Source: JBBQXK01 sp038209775 (GTDB lineage Bacteria > Pseudomonadota > Alphaproteobacteria > Rhodobacterales > Rhodobacteraceae). Taken from it: a stretch of 64,000 nt of DNA. The DNA is taken from NCBI GenBank assembly GCA_038209775.1, contig JBBQXK010000001.1, positions 1 through 64,000 of the forward strand, in the 5' to 3' direction. Shown one piece after another: positions 1 to 8,551 of this stretch (the stretch's first letter is position 1; each line of letters opens with the position of its first letter). Position numbers and translations under genes: made by a program. Under the pieces are notes generated by a model. That model made no database searches. It was not told the DNA's origin and saw only the letters and a program-made list of their open reading frames with translations.

Positions 1-677
1 ATCAGGCTGTCCATCGCATAGGCGCAGCGGTCCTGATCGCCGGGGCGCACCCAGATGTTCAGGGCAACCGCGCGACCAGAGGCTGTGGTGAAGGGGGCCG
101 AGTGGGCCACAAGGTGCCCGGCCACAAGCGCGAACAGATAGGCGGGCTTGGGCCAGGGGTCGTGCCATTCGGCGAAACCGGGGCCTTGCGCCACGGGATT
201 GCCGTTGGACAACAGCACCGGCAGATCGGATTCGACGCGCACGCGGAAGGTGGCCATCACATCCGGGCGGTCGGGGTAGTAGGTGATCTTGCGAAACCCC
301 TCGGCCTCACACTGCGTGCAGTAAAGGCCGTTCGACATGTAGAGGCCTTCAAGTGCGGTGTTGCCTTCGGGCGCAGTCTCGACTTCGGTTTCAAGCACAA
401 AGGCGCGTCCGGGCAACACGGCGGCGGGGATAGTCAGGCCCAGATCGTCCATCTGCGGCACCACGGCCACGCCGTCGATGCGCGCCCCGATCAGGGTCAG
501 GTTCTCGCCATGCAGGAACAGGTCGTGCGCACCGGGGCGGTCAGGGTTCGCCTCCATCTGCAACCGCGCAATGACGCGGGTTGCCGTCGGGTGCAGCCGG
601 AAGGTCAGATCGACCGACAGCAGACGGTGGGTAAACGGCTGATAGTCGGCCAGATGGATGGTTTGCGGTTCGGTCAT
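1..677 (-). CDS. pepN: Aminopeptidase N, N-terminal part (runs off the window)
   Basis: This is the first 225 codons of a membrane alanyl-type M1 metallo-aminopeptidase, which removes N-terminal residues from peptides in the cytoplasm. The start ATG is the complement of 675-677 and gives a protein beginning MTEPQTIHLADYQPFTHRLL. The diagnostic stretch is CTQCEAEGFRKITYYPDRPD followed by VMATF, typical of the N-terminal beta domain of PepN. The zinc-binding HEXXH site would lie beyond the window edge and cannot be checked. It is on the same strand as dgt, but a dispersed hairpin element lies between them, so co-transcription is uncertain. Confidence 0.9.
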   Translation of the reverse strand, partial: MTEPQTIHLADYQPFTHRLLSVDLTFRLHPTATRVIARLQMEANPDRPGAHDLFLHGENLTLIGARIDGVAVVPQMDDLGLTIPAAVLPGRAFVLETEVETAPEGNTALEGLYMSNGLYCTQCEAEGFRKITYYPDRPDVMATFRVRVESDLPVLLSNGNPVAQGPGFAEWHDPWPKPAYLFALVAGHLVAHSAPFTTASGRAVALNIWVRPGDQDRCAYAMDSL

Positions 678-754
678 GGGGCTATCGTCTCGCATGCGGG
701 GGATTGCGAACAACTAAACCCGCCGCCACTCGCACATGCAACAGCCCGTGTCTT

Positions 755-801
755 TCCCTTTGATCCAAATATCCCGGGGGGGCCGGAGGGCCGCCCCCCG
801 G
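755..801 (-). repeat. Dispersed intergenic element, copy A
   Basis: Read on the minus strand, a GC hairpin (CCGGGGGG pairing with CCCCCCGG) is followed by GGGATATTTGGATCAAAG. It lies just downstream of the dgt stop. The same hairpin plus GGGATATTT core recurs near 10.7, 20.3, 20.45, 46.8 and 54.0 kb. It may act as a terminator of dgt, although it lacks a proper U-tract. Confidence 0.6.
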
Positions 802-808
802 TTCAGCC

Positions 809-1969
809 CTAGCCGCAAAGCCGCCCATGTTCCAGCAGCGCAAAGCGGTCGGTCATCCCCGCCACATAATCCGCGACGATCCGGGCAAGGGCGGTCGCGT
901 CCCCTGCCCCCGCGACATCGGCCTGCCATTCGGCGGGCAGCAGACCGGGCTGCGCCATGAACAGCGGGAACAGCGCGTTGACCACATGCGTCACCCGCGC
1001 GCGTTCCACCATCACCGTGGGGGCCCGGTACATGCGGGTGAACAGGAACGAGCGGATCGCCTTCAACTCTTGATACAGCGGTTTTGAGAACCGGATCACC
1101 GTTGTGCCCATCTGGCGGATATCGTCAACCGAGCGGGGCTGCGCCGAGGCGAGGCGGTTCTGCGCCACCGCGATCACATCCTCGACCATGCGCCCGAACA
1201 CGCGGCGCAGCGCCTCATGCCGGCGGCGCATCTTTTCAAGCCCCGGGTACAGGCGGTCAACCTCGGCAAAGGCGGGGCCGGTCACCGGCAGCCCTTCAAG
1301 ATCAGCTTCGGTGAACAGGCCCGAGCGCAGGCCATCATGCAGGTCGTGATGCGAATAGGCGACGTCGTCGGCGATGGCCGCCACCTGCGCCTCGGCCGAT
1401 GCGTGGGTGTCCAGTTCCAGATCCCACAGCCCGTTCACCGCCGACAGCGCATAGGGCAAGGGCGCGCCCGGGTGGCGGGCGTTCGGGCCGGTCACCGGGC
1501 CGTTGTGCTTGGCGATGCCTTCCAGCGCCTCCCATGTCAGGTTCAGGCCGTCGAAATCGGCATAGTGCCGTTCCAGCCGGGTCACGATACGCAGGGCCTG
1601 CGCGTTGTGGTCGAACCCGCCATAGGGCTGCATCAATGCCGCCAGCGCATCCTCGCCGGTATGGCCAAAGGGGGTGTGGCCAAGGTCATGCGCCAGTGCC
1701 ACCGCCTCGGCCAGATCGGTGTTCAGGCCAAGGACGCCCGCGATGGTGCGCGCAACCTGTGCCACCTCGATCGTATGGGTCAGGCGGGTGCGGTAATAGT
1801 CGCCCTCGTGTTCGACAAACACTTGCGTCTTGTGTTTCAGCCGCCGGAAGGCCGACGAATGGATGATCCGGTCCCGGTCGCGCTGGAACGGCGAGCGGAA
1901 GGATGACACCCGTTCGGGGTACAGCCGCCCGCGTGACGCATCGGGCTGACAGGCATAGGGGGCAAGCAT
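809..1969 (-). CDS. dgt: Deoxyguanosinetriphosphate triphosphohydrolase-like protein
   Basis: HD-domain dNTP triphosphohydrolase, which cleaves dGTP or other dNTPs to the nucleoside and triphosphate in the cytoplasm. The product is 386 aa from the chosen start MLAPYACQPDASRGRLYPE; a longer reading to 2077 adds 36 low-complexity residues that do not look like the family. RLTHTIEVAQVAR supplies His65, and LAHDLGHTPFGH supplies the paired His94-Asp95 of the metal site. The family-typical RDRDRIIHSSAFRRLKHKTQ precedes them. It is divergent from erpA, with about 140 bp between the starts for two promoters. The size fits the type-2 (shorter) dGTPase-like subfamily common in alphaproteobacteria. Confidence 0.9.
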   Translation of the reverse strand: MLAPYACQPDASRGRLYPERVSSFRSPFQRDRDRIIHSSAFRRLKHKTQVFVEHEGDYYRTRLTHTIEVAQVARTIAGVLGLNTDLAEAVALAHDLGHTPFGHTGEDALAALMQPYGGFDHNAQALRIVTRLERHYADFDGLNLTWEALEGIAKHNGPVTGPNARHPGAPLPYALSAVNGLWDLELDTHASAEAQVAAIADDVAYSHHDLHDGLRSGLFTEADLEGLPVTGPAFAEVDRLYPGLEKMRRRHEALRRVFGRMVEDVIAVAQNRLASAQPRSVDDIRQMGTTVIRFSKPLYQELKAIRSFLFTRMYRAPTVMVERARVTHVVNALFPLFMAQPGLLPAEWQADVAGAGDATALARIVADYVAGMTDRFALLEHGRLCG

Positions 1970-2111
1970 CGGACCTCTGCACGCGGGCGCCGCCGGGGAT
2001 TCGCGACCGTGCGATCCTAGCCTGCCGATCCGCCGCTGGCCAACCGCGACCGAGGCCCTTTGCATCGGCCCCGACAACGCCTATCTTGGATGTCGGATAC
2101 AGGAGCCCGCC

Positions 2112-2444
2112 ATGAACCTTACCCTTCCCCCCCGCGTTACCGACCGCGCCTATGCGCGCCTCGCCGAGATTGCCGAGATGACGGGCGAGAAGAAGGCCCT
2201 GCGCGTCGCGGTCGAGGGGGGGGGCTGCTCGGGGTTTCAGTACGACATCCGGCTGGACGAGGCGGGCGGCGATGATCTGGTGCTGGAAAAGGACGGGCAA
2301 TCGGTGCTGGTCGATGCGGTATCGCTGCCGTACCTGTCGAACGCCGTCATCGACTATACGGATGAGCTGATCGGCGCGCACTTTGTGATCGAGAACCCGA
2401 ACGCTGCCTCATCCTGCGGCTGTGGCACGTCGTTTTCGGTCTGA
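2112..2444 (+). CDS. erpA: A-type iron-sulfur cluster carrier (ErpA/IscA family)
   Basis: A 110-aa HesB/IscA-family protein that delivers Fe-S clusters to apo-enzymes. The three ligand cysteines are visible: Cys39 in EGGGCSGFQY and Cys102/Cys104 in SSCGCGTSFSV at the C-terminus. An AGGAG Shine-Dalgarno stands a few bases before the ATG. It stands alone here, away from isc or suf genes. ErpA is the usual name for the stand-alone alphaproteobacterial member, but IscA/SufA-like function cannot be excluded from sequence. Confidence 0.88.
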   Translation: MNLTLPPRVTDRAYARLAEIAEMTGEKKALRVAVEGGGCSGFQYDIRLDEAGGDDLVLEKDGQSVLVDAVSLPYLSNAVIDYTDELIGAHFVIENPNAASSCGCGTSFSV

Positions 2445-2528
2445 CGCCACGGCAGGCGGGATTTTTTTCGGGACTGTCGGCGTGACTGCCCTATCTGCCG
2501 TGGCCAAGACACGGTGGATGGGCGCGCG

Positions 2529-3248
2529 ATGAACACGATACTGATCCTTGGGTCCGGCCCGAACGTGGTTCAGGCGCGCGACTGGCCGCGCCGCCCCTTT
2601 GACCGCATTATCGCCATCAACAACGCCTGGCGTGTCCGCCCTGATTGGGACGAGGCGATCCATCCCTATGACTTTCCCCCCGCCCGCCGTGCCGTGGCAG
2701 GGCCGGGGCAGCGGATTGTGGCGCAGGATGATTTTGTGCCGGTGCAGAATGCCCTTGGCGGGTTCGTCTATGCCGGGGGGACGATGGCGTTTACCGCCGG
2801 TTACTGGGCGCTTGGCCAGCATGCGCCGCGTGTGATCGGGGTGATGGGCTGCGACATGCACTATCCCGCCCGGGGGCGCACGCATTTCTACGGCACCGGC
2901 ACCCCAGACCCCCTGCGCCCCGACATCACCCTGCGTTCGCTTGAGGCGAAATCGGCGCGGCTGATGGTGCTGGCGGCGATGCGGGGCTGTGCGATGGTGA
3001 ACCTGTCGGCGGGGCCGTCGCGCCTGATCTTTCCGCGCGCCGATCACCGGGCCGCCCGTGCCTGCCGCCCGCTGTCGCACGACACCCACCGCGCTGACGA
3101 GGCGATGGCGCTGGAGGCCGAACTTGGCTACCACGTCCCGTCGGGTCGGTACTGGGAAGAGGCCGCGCGTTTCGACGATGCTGCCATCGACACGCTGGAT
3201 GCGCTGTGGCTGGCGGCGGCGCGCGCGCCAATGGCGCGGGCGGGCTAG
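2529..3248 (+). CDS. Hypothetical protein with Rossmann-like N-terminus
   Basis: A 239-aa protein of unknown function. The chosen start gives MNTILILGSGPNVVQA, a glycine-rich beta-strand/loop as in nucleotide- or sugar-nucleotide-binding Rossmann folds. The middle contains GGFVYAGGTMAFTAGYW and VIGVMGCDMHYPARG. I see no signal peptide or membrane segment. The layout faintly recalls DUF115/sugar-processing proteins, but no diagnostic catalytic motif is recognisable. It lies between erpA and xth on the same strand with about 60-80 bp on either side, so it may be transcribed with them. The C-terminal fifth (after about residue 180) is Ala/Arg-rich and less convincing. Confidence 0.7.
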   Translation: MNTILILGSGPNVVQARDWPRRPFDRIIAINNAWRVRPDWDEAIHPYDFPPARRAVAGPGQRIVAQDDFVPVQNALGGFVYAGGTMAFTAGYWALGQHAPRVIGVMGCDMHYPARGRTHFYGTGTPDPLRPDITLRSLEAKSARLMVLAAMRGCAMVNLSAGPSRLIFPRADHRAARACRPLSHDTHRADEAMALEAELGYHVPSGRYWEEAARFDDAAIDTLDALWLAAARAPMARAG

Positions 3249-3309
3249 GGGTGCTTCCCTTGGGCCGGGCGGCGGTCTAGCATCGCGGCGGTTCCCCGGA
3301 GACAGCCCC

Positions 3310-4089
3310 ATGAAGATTGCCACCTTCAACATCAACGGCATCAAGGCCCGGATCGAGGCCCTGCCCCGCTGGCTGGCCGAGGCCGCCCCCGATGTGGTCT
3401 GCCTGCAAGAGATCAAGTCGCAGGATGACGGTTTCCCGGGCCAGATGTTCCGCGACATGGGGTATCAGGTGGAAACCCACGGGCAGAAGGCGTTCAACGG
3501 CGTGGCGCTGTTGTCGCGGCTGCCGATGACGGGTGTGGTACGCGGTTTGCCGGGTGATGATGACGATGCGCAGGCGCGCTGGATTGAGGCTACGGTAACG
3601 GGCACCCGCGCGGTCAGGGTCTGCGGGCTGTACCTGCCGAACGGCAACCCGGCCCCGGGACCGAAGTATGATTACAAGCTGGCATGGATGGCGCGGATGC
3701 AGGCCCGGGTCGAGGTGCTGTTGGCGGGTGAGATGCCTGTGGTGTTCGCGGGCGATTACAACGTGATCCCCACAGCGATGGACGCGGCACGGCCAGATGC
3801 CTGGGTGACCGATGCGCTTGGTCTGCCCGACACGCGCGCGGCGTACCGCAGGCTGGTGAACCTGGGGTTGACCGATGCGTTCCGGGTGCGCGAACCCGGG
3901 GCGGGGCAGTATTCGTTCTGGGATTATCAGGCCGGGGCCTGGGAAAAGAACAACGGCATCCGCATCGACCACCTCTTGCTGTCACCGCAGGCCGCTGATC
4001 TGTTGTCCGAGGCCCGCATCGACCGCGCTGTTCGTGGCGGCGACAAGCCGTCGGATCATGTGCCGGTCTGGGTGACGCTGGACGCCTGA
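3310..4089 (+). CDS. xth: Exodeoxyribonuclease III
   Basis: A 259-aa EEP-fold AP endonuclease/3'-5' exonuclease acting in base-excision repair. It starts MKIATFNINGIKAR. Catalytic signatures in order are Glu34 in CLQEIKSQ, the YLPNG loop, the GDYNVIP Asp-Asn pair, NNGIRIDHLLLS, and SDHVPVWV with the terminal Asp-His. Length and order match bacterial ExoIII. The 3' end overlaps the converging FAD monooxygenase by 34 bp. Confidence 0.95.
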   Translation: MKIATFNINGIKARIEALPRWLAEAAPDVVCLQEIKSQDDGFPGQMFRDMGYQVETHGQKAFNGVALLSRLPMTGVVRGLPGDDDDAQARWIEATVTGTRAVRVCGLYLPNGNPAPGPKYDYKLAWMARMQARVEVLLAGEMPVVFAGDYNVIPTAMDAARPDAWVTDALGLPDTRAAYRRLVNLGLTDAFRVREPGAGQYSFWDYQAGAWEKNNGIRIDHLLLSPQAADLLSEARIDRAVRGGDKPSDHVPVWVTLDA

Positions 4090-5258
4090 CCTGCCGTAAC
4101 GTCATGGCCGTAAAGCCAGTCCAGCCTGCGCAGCATCAGGCCGGGGGCAACGGTGCCGATAACCCGCAGCCCTGCATGCGCCACCACCCGCTGTATCCCG
4201 CGCAGGTGATAGGCGCGGGCATTGCCGTTGGCGGCGGCGACGGCGCGGGTGACGCGGGCGCTGCGCTTCGCCTGAAATGCGGCGAGGGCGGCGGCGGGAT
4301 CTGCGTGGCGGTCAAGGGTTTCGGCCAGCACCCATGCATCCTCCAGCGCCAGATTTGCCCCTTGGGCCAGAAACGGCAACGTGGGGTGGGCGGCATCGCC
4401 AAGGATCGCAGCAGTGCCCGCGTGGTGCCAGACGCGGGCCACCCTGTGACGGAAAAGGCCCCAAAGGCCGACCTCGGTCACTTGATCCAGCCAGCCCCGC
4501 ACGCGCGGGGAAAACGCCGCGAACGCCTGCCGCATCTGCGCCGCGTCACCGCGCAGGGCCCAGCCTTCGTCAGCCCAATCCCGGCGTTCCTCGACCGCGA
4601 CGATGTTGCGCAAGGCGTGCCCGCGCAGGGGATAGGACACCAGATGCCGCCCTGCCCCCATGTGAACCTCGGCCACCGGGGTGGCACCCGGTTCGCAGGG
4701 GATCAGCGCGCGCCATGCCGTCTGATGGGTGAAGAACGGGGCGACGGTATCGTTAAGCGCCGCGCGGACCCGGGATTGCAGGCCATCGGCGCCGATCAGA
4801 ACATCGCCCGCATGGGTTTCGCCGGTTTCGGTAACGACGCGGGCAGCGGCGGGGTCAACCGTTACGACCCGTTGTTGCAGCGCGATCTGTACGCCCGCCG
4901 CAACCGCACCCTCGCGCAGCAACCCGATCAGATCGGCGCGGTGGATCAGATGGAACCCATGGCCCCCGGCCCCCGGGCGCGTCAGGTCCATCCGAAGGAC
5001 GGGTTTTCCGGTGAGGCCGTCACACAGTTGCACGGCCGCAGCACGGGTGCCCGCAGCCTGCAGCCCCGCGCCAAGGCCAAGCGCGGCCAGCACCGCCGCA
5101 CCGTTCGGGCTGACCTGCAACCCCGCCCCCACCTCACGTATTGCATCGGCCTGTTCCAGCACGGTGACCGCAGCGCCACGCAAGGCCAGCGCGTGCGCGG
5201 CGGCAAGACCGGCCACGCCTGCCCCGACCACGATCACCGAGGTGCCTTTCAGCGCCAA
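4056..5258 (-). CDS. FAD-dependent aromatic monooxygenase (salicylate hydroxylase-like)
   Basis: A 400-aa group A flavoprotein monooxygenase that uses NAD(P)H and O2 to hydroxylate an aromatic-type substrate. The N-terminal dinucleotide motif is VVGAGVAGLAAAHALALRG, with the Glu of VLEQAD about 20 residues on. The second FAD motif, ILGDAAHPTLPFLAQGANLALEDA, carries the GD signature. The DG motif is GADGLQSRVR. It resembles salicylate 1-hydroxylase and 3-hydroxybenzoate 6-hydroxylase, but no catabolic gene neighbours define the substrate. It is preceded on the same strand by dksA, with a strong terminator in between, so it is probably transcribed on its own. Confidence 0.85.
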   Translation of the reverse strand: MALKGTSVIVVGAGVAGLAAAHALALRGAAVTVLEQADAIREVGAGLQVSPNGAAVLAALGLGAGLQAAGTRAAAVQLCDGLTGKPVLRMDLTRPGAGGHGFHLIHRADLIGLLREGAVAAGVQIALQQRVVTVDPAAARVVTETGETHAGDVLIGADGLQSRVRAALNDTVAPFFTHQTAWRALIPCEPGATPVAEVHMGAGRHLVSYPLRGHALRNIVAVEERRDWADEGWALRGDAAQMRQAFAAFSPRVRGWLDQVTEVGLWGLFRHRVARVWHHAGTAAILGDAAHPTLPFLAQGANLALEDAWVLAETLDRHADPAAALAAFQAKRSARVTRAVAAANGNARAYHLRGIQRVVAHAGLRVIGTVAPGLMLRRLDWLYGHDVTAGQASSVTQTGT

Positions 5259-5269
5259 TCCCGTTCCTC

Positions 5270-5300
5270 AAAGCAAAACGCCGGGCACGACGGCCCGGCG
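5270..5300 (-). terminator. Intrinsic terminator of dksA
   Basis: On the minus strand an 8-bp perfect stem CGCCGGGC/GCCCGGCG with a 6-nt loop is followed by TTTTGCTTT. It lies 23 bp after the dksA stop and before the monooxygenase start. Confidence 0.85.
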
Positions 5301-5322
5301 CAACATCCGTCTGCTGAAACCG

Positions 5323-5796
5323 TCAGTCGTCGCGGTGGACTCGTTCCCGACGTTCGTGCTTTTCCTGCGCCTCAAGCGTCATCGTGGCGATGGGGCGGGC
5401 GGCGAGACGCTTGAGGCTGATCGGCTCACCGGTCACTTCGCAATAGCCGTATTCGCCGTTTTCGATCCGGCGCAGCGCCGCGTCGATCTTCGACACCAGC
5501 TTGCGCTGACGGTCGCGGGTGCGCAGTTCCAGCGCGCGGTCGGTTTCTTCGGACGCGCGGTCAGTGATGTCGGGTACGTTGCGGGCGCTGTCCTGCAGGT
5601 TGTCGATGGTTTCTGCCGACTGGCTCATCAGCTCTTGCTTCCACACCATCAGTTTGCGGCGGAAGAATTCGAGCTGCAAAACGTTCATGAAGGGTTCGTT
5701 TTCGGCAGGCCGGTAGTCGGCGGGAAGAAAGACCTCAGCCTTCATATTCTTCAACTCCAGGTCGCCGGATTGGACCGACAAGGGGGCGTTCTGCAT
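5323..5796 (-). CDS. dksA: RNA polymerase-binding transcription factor DksA (single-cysteine type)
   Basis: DksA binds the RNA polymerase secondary channel and works with ppGpp in the stringent response. The coiled-coil region (about residues 50-110) carries NVPDITDRASEETDRALELR, with the acidic D-x-x-D-x-A tip, and RDRQRKLVSKIDAALRRIENGEYGYC follows. The zinc-finger region reads YGYCEVTGEPIS...RPIATMT, so only one of the four usual cysteines remains. This matches the non-zinc DksA type known in Rhodobacter. The start at 5796 has GAGGAG six bases upstream. An alternative start at 5745 (MKAEVFLPADYRP) also has a GGAG and corresponds to many homologues. A terminator follows the gene. Confidence 0.92.
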   Translation of the reverse strand: MQNAPLSVQSGDLELKNMKAEVFLPADYRPAENEPFMNVLQLEFFRRKLMVWKQELMSQSAETIDNLQDSARNVPDITDRASEETDRALELRTRDRQRKLVSKIDAALRRIENGEYGYCEVTGEPISLKRLAARPIATMTLEAQEKHERRERVHRDD

Positions 5797-5917
5797 CTGT
5801 CGCTCCTCGTTGGCGCGTCATTAGCCCAAGGCGCAGGGCTTGTCACTAGCGGTTGCGACAAAATCGGGGGCAGGATAGGAAACGTGAAACCCCGCCCCCA
5901 AAACCCTTGAGACACCG

Positions 5918-6760
5918 ATGAAATTTACCACGACCGACAGCTATGTGGCGCCCCCCGATCTGGCCGTGGCGGTAAATGCCGCGGTGACACTGCAGCGCCC
6001 GCTGCTGGTGAAGGGGGAACCCGGCACCGGCAAGACCGAACTGGCGCGGCAGGTGGCCGCGACGTTGGGCCTGCCGCTGATTGAGTGGCATGTGAAGTCC
6101 ACAACCAAGGCGCAACAAGGACTATACGAATATGACGCCGTCAGCCGCCTGCGCGACAGCCAGTTGGGCGAGGCGCGGGTGCATGATGTGGCGAACTACA
6201 TCAAGAAGGGCAAGTTGTGGCAGGCGTTCGATGCGCCGGGGCGTGTGGTGCTGCTGATCGACGAGATCGACAAGGCGGACATCGAGTTTCCGAATGACCT
6301 GTTGCAGGAACTCGACCGGATGGAGTTCCACGTCTATGAGACGGGGGCCACGGTGCGGGCCCGGGTGCGGCCTGTGGTCATCATCACCTCGAACAACGAA
6401 AAGGAACTGCCCGACGCGTTCCTGCGGCGGTGCTTTTTCCACTACATCCGGTTCCCGGATGAGGCCACGCTGCGCGCCATCGTCCGGGTGCATTTTCCCG
6501 ACATCAAGGACGCCCTGCTGGCCACCGCGCTGACGCAGTTTTTCGAGTTGCGCGAAACGCCGGGGCTGAAGAAGAAGCCCTCGACCTCCGAGATGCTGGA
6601 CTGGCTGAAGCTGTTGCTGGCCGAGGACCTTTCGCCCGAAGATCTGCGGCGGGATGCAAAGTCATCGCTGCCGAAACTGCATGGGGCGCTGTTGAAGAAC
6701 GAACAGGATGTTCACCTTTTCGAACGTCTGGCCTTCATCGCGCGGTCGGGCCGCGCCTGA
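5918..6760 (+). CDS. MoxR-family AAA+ ATPase
   Basis: A 280-aa MoxR/CoxD-type AAA+ chaperone-like ATPase. Walker A is GEPGTGKT (residues 33-40), Walker B is VVLLIDEIDKAD, and sensor-1 is IITSNNEKELPDAFLRRC with an arginine finger. MoxR proteins work with VWA-domain partners in maturation of metalloenzymes or complexes. The expected partner, a CoxE-like VWA protein, lies on the same strand about 2 kb downstream, separated by a DUF2927 lipoprotein and a small membrane protein. A possible TTGCGA-N17-TAGGAA promoter precedes it, divergent from dksA. Confidence 0.92.
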   Translation: MKFTTTDSYVAPPDLAVAVNAAVTLQRPLLVKGEPGTGKTELARQVAATLGLPLIEWHVKSTTKAQQGLYEYDAVSRLRDSQLGEARVHDVANYIKKGKLWQAFDAPGRVVLLIDEIDKADIEFPNDLLQELDRMEFHVYETGATVRARVRPVVIITSNNEKELPDAFLRRCFFHYIRFPDEATLRAIVRVHFPDIKDALLATALTQFFELRETPGLKKKPSTSEMLDWLKLLLAEDLSPEDLRRDAKSSLPKLHGALLKNEQDVHLFERLAFIARSGRA

Positions 6761-6797
6761 CATGAAGAACGCGGTGTAAGTGGTTCACACGACGCCG

Positions 6798-6874
6798 AGA
6801 ATCGGGCCAGAATCGGGCCAGAATATGGGCGACAATGCGGCGGCGCGCCTTGATTGCGCCATGATTGCGCCACA
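6798..6874. repeat. Degenerate 11-bp tandem array
   Basis: AGAATCGGGCC occurs twice in a row, followed in phase by AGAATATGGGC and GACAATGCGGC. After one diverged unit come GATTGCGCCAT and GATTGCGCCAC. The unit starts are spaced 11 bp. A second array with the same period but different sequence lies at 48771-48825. Confidence 0.65.
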
Positions 6875-6998
6875 ATCGGATCACTTTCTGACACATTTCG
6901 TCAATTTTTTGCAATATCTCGTGATCGAATCGCCGCAGATGCTGCGGTGGGTGGTTCCGACGCGTCTAGGGATAGAATCGACGCCGAACCGCTGATTC
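6799..6998. promoter_or_regulatory. Cluster of five GANTC sites
   Basis: GANTC sites occur at 6799, 6810, 6927, 6975 and 6994. GANTC is the methylation target of CcrM in most alphaproteobacteria. At this base composition roughly one site per 300 bp is expected. Two of the five lie in identical repeat units, so they are not independent. Confidence 0.4.
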
Positions 6999-7152
6999 CC
7001 CAAGATTGACATGACGACGCCCCGATCCTGACACTCCTTCCCGATTGTCTGAGCGTGAACGCCAGACCTGTATTCGGGACCGCCGCAAGATGATCCTTCG
7101 CCCCTGCTGCCCGCCTGTTGCCCTTCCCCTTTGCCGGAACGGAGGCTGACCG

Positions 7153-8523
7153 ATGCGCGCCACTGCCCTTGCCTCGTTGATGTTGCTGACCGCCTGCCTG
7201 CCGGTGTCAGAGGCCGACGTGTCGAAAAGCCAGAGCAACGTCGTTGCTGGCCCCACGGATTCCGTGCCTGCCGCGATGCAGGGGTTCGGGCTGCACCGCG
7301 CCGCCCTGCCCCGGCGCGGCAACGACGGCATCATGCTGGATTTCCTCGACCTCAGTTTCTCGATGGAAAGCGGGCGCGCGATGCGGGCGTTCAGCCGGTT
7401 CGAGGGGCCGGTGCGGGTGCGTCTGAGCGGCCCGGTGCCGCGCAGTGCCGCGACCGATTTCGACCGCCTTCTGGCCCGCCTGCGGTCTGAAGCGGGCATC
7501 GACATCCGCGAAGTGACGGGTGGCGAGGCCGAGATCACCATCGAATTCCTGCCGCGCGCCAAGATCCAGGCGACCTATGCCAATGTCGCCTGCTTTGTTG
7601 CCCCCCGCGTCACCGGCTGGGACGACTTCCGCGCCAAGCGCCACACACCTGCGACCGACTGGACGACGCTGACCGCGCGCGACCAGTTGTCGATCTTTGT
7701 GCCGTCGGACGGGTCCGCCCAAGAGGCACGCGATTGCCTGCACGAGGAACTGGCACAGGCGTTGGGCCCGATCAACGACCTGTACCGGCTGTCGGATTCG
7801 GTGTTCAACGATGACAACTTCAACAACACCCTGACCGGGTTCGACATGCTGATCCTGCGGGCCACCTATGCGCCCGAAATCAAGGCGGGGATGAGCAAGG
7901 CCGAGGTTGCGGCGCGACTGCCGGGCATCCTTGCGCGGCTGAACCCGGGCGGCGAGGGCGTCGGCAGTGGCGGCGCAAGCGGCACCCCGCGCGCCTGGAT
8001 CAACGCGGTCGAAGTGGCGCTTGGCGGGCGCGGCACCATCGCGCAGCGTGAGGCATCCGCCGCGCAGGCCGTGTCGATGGCGCGCAACGCAGGGTGGCGG
8101 GACGGCCGGCTGGCGCTGAGCCTGTTTTCGCTGGGCCGCCTTACACTGTCGCGCAATCCCGGTGTGGCGCTGCCATCCTTTGCCGAGGCATCGCAGATCT
8201 ACCGCACCCTGCCCGGTGGTGCCATTCAGGCCGCACATGTGGACATGCAGCTTGCGGCCCATGCGCTGAGCGTGGGCCAGCATGCCCGCGCGCTGCAACT
8301 GTCCGAGGGTGCCATTCCGATCGTGTCGGCCGCCGAGAATGCGGCGCTGATGGCCACACTTCTGATGATGAAGGCCGAGGCGCTGGACGGGCTGGGTCAG
8401 GCCGCTGCCGCCAATGCGGCCCGTCTCGACAGCCGGGGCTGGGGTCGCTATGGCTTTGGTTCGGACGAACAGGTGCGGGCGCGGATGGCCGAGATTGCCA
8501 TTCTGGCGCGGCGCGGGGGCTGA
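7153..8523 (+). CDS. DUF2927 lipoprotein (putative exported metalloprotease-like)
   Basis: A 456-aa lipoprotein. The signal peptide ends in a lipobox LLTAC with Cys15. The N-terminal half carries a DUF2927 signature: ACF near residue 155, then CLHEELAQALGP with His197-Glu198-Glu199, and NDLYRLSDSVFNDDNF. This HEE arrangement resembles a divergent zinc-protease site, but activity is not established. The C-terminal half (about 280-456) is Ala/Leu-rich helical repeats of TPR type (ALSLFSLGRLTL, ALQLSEGAIPIV). It sits between moxR and the VWA gene. An AGGCTGACC stretch precedes the ATG. Confidence 0.8.
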   Translation: MRATALASLMLLTACLPVSEADVSKSQSNVVAGPTDSVPAAMQGFGLHRAALPRRGNDGIMLDFLDLSFSMESGRAMRAFSRFEGPVRVRLSGPVPRSAATDFDRLLARLRSEAGIDIREVTGGEAEITIEFLPRAKIQATYANVACFVAPRVTGWDDFRAKRHTPATDWTTLTARDQLSIFVPSDGSAQEARDCLHEELAQALGPINDLYRLSDSVFNDDNFNNTLTGFDMLILRATYAPEIKAGMSKAEVAARLPGILARLNPGGEGVGSGGASGTPRAWINAVEVALGGRGTIAQREASAAQAVSMARNAGWRDGRLALSLFSLGRLTLSRNPGVALPSFAEASQIYRTLPGGAIQAAHVDMQLAAHALSVGQHARALQLSEGAIPIVSAAENAALMATLLMMKAEALDGLGQAAAANAARLDSRGWGRYGFGSDEQVRARMAEIAILARRGG

Positions 8524-8551
8524 TCATCGGCCCCGGGAACATGGGGCTGAT

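Larger units (their letters stand above)
6761..7152 (+). other. Gene-free interval of 392 bp
   Basis: No plausible coding region. It contains an 11-bp-period repeat (6798-6874), an AT-rich segment (about 6891-6935) and five GANTC sites. It probably holds the promoter of the DUF2927 lipoprotein gene. Confidence 0.5.

Noticed and set aside
6798..6874. CRISPR-like repeats
   Set aside because: Units are 11 bp with no spacers and no cas genes nearby; it is a short-period array, as is the one at 48771.
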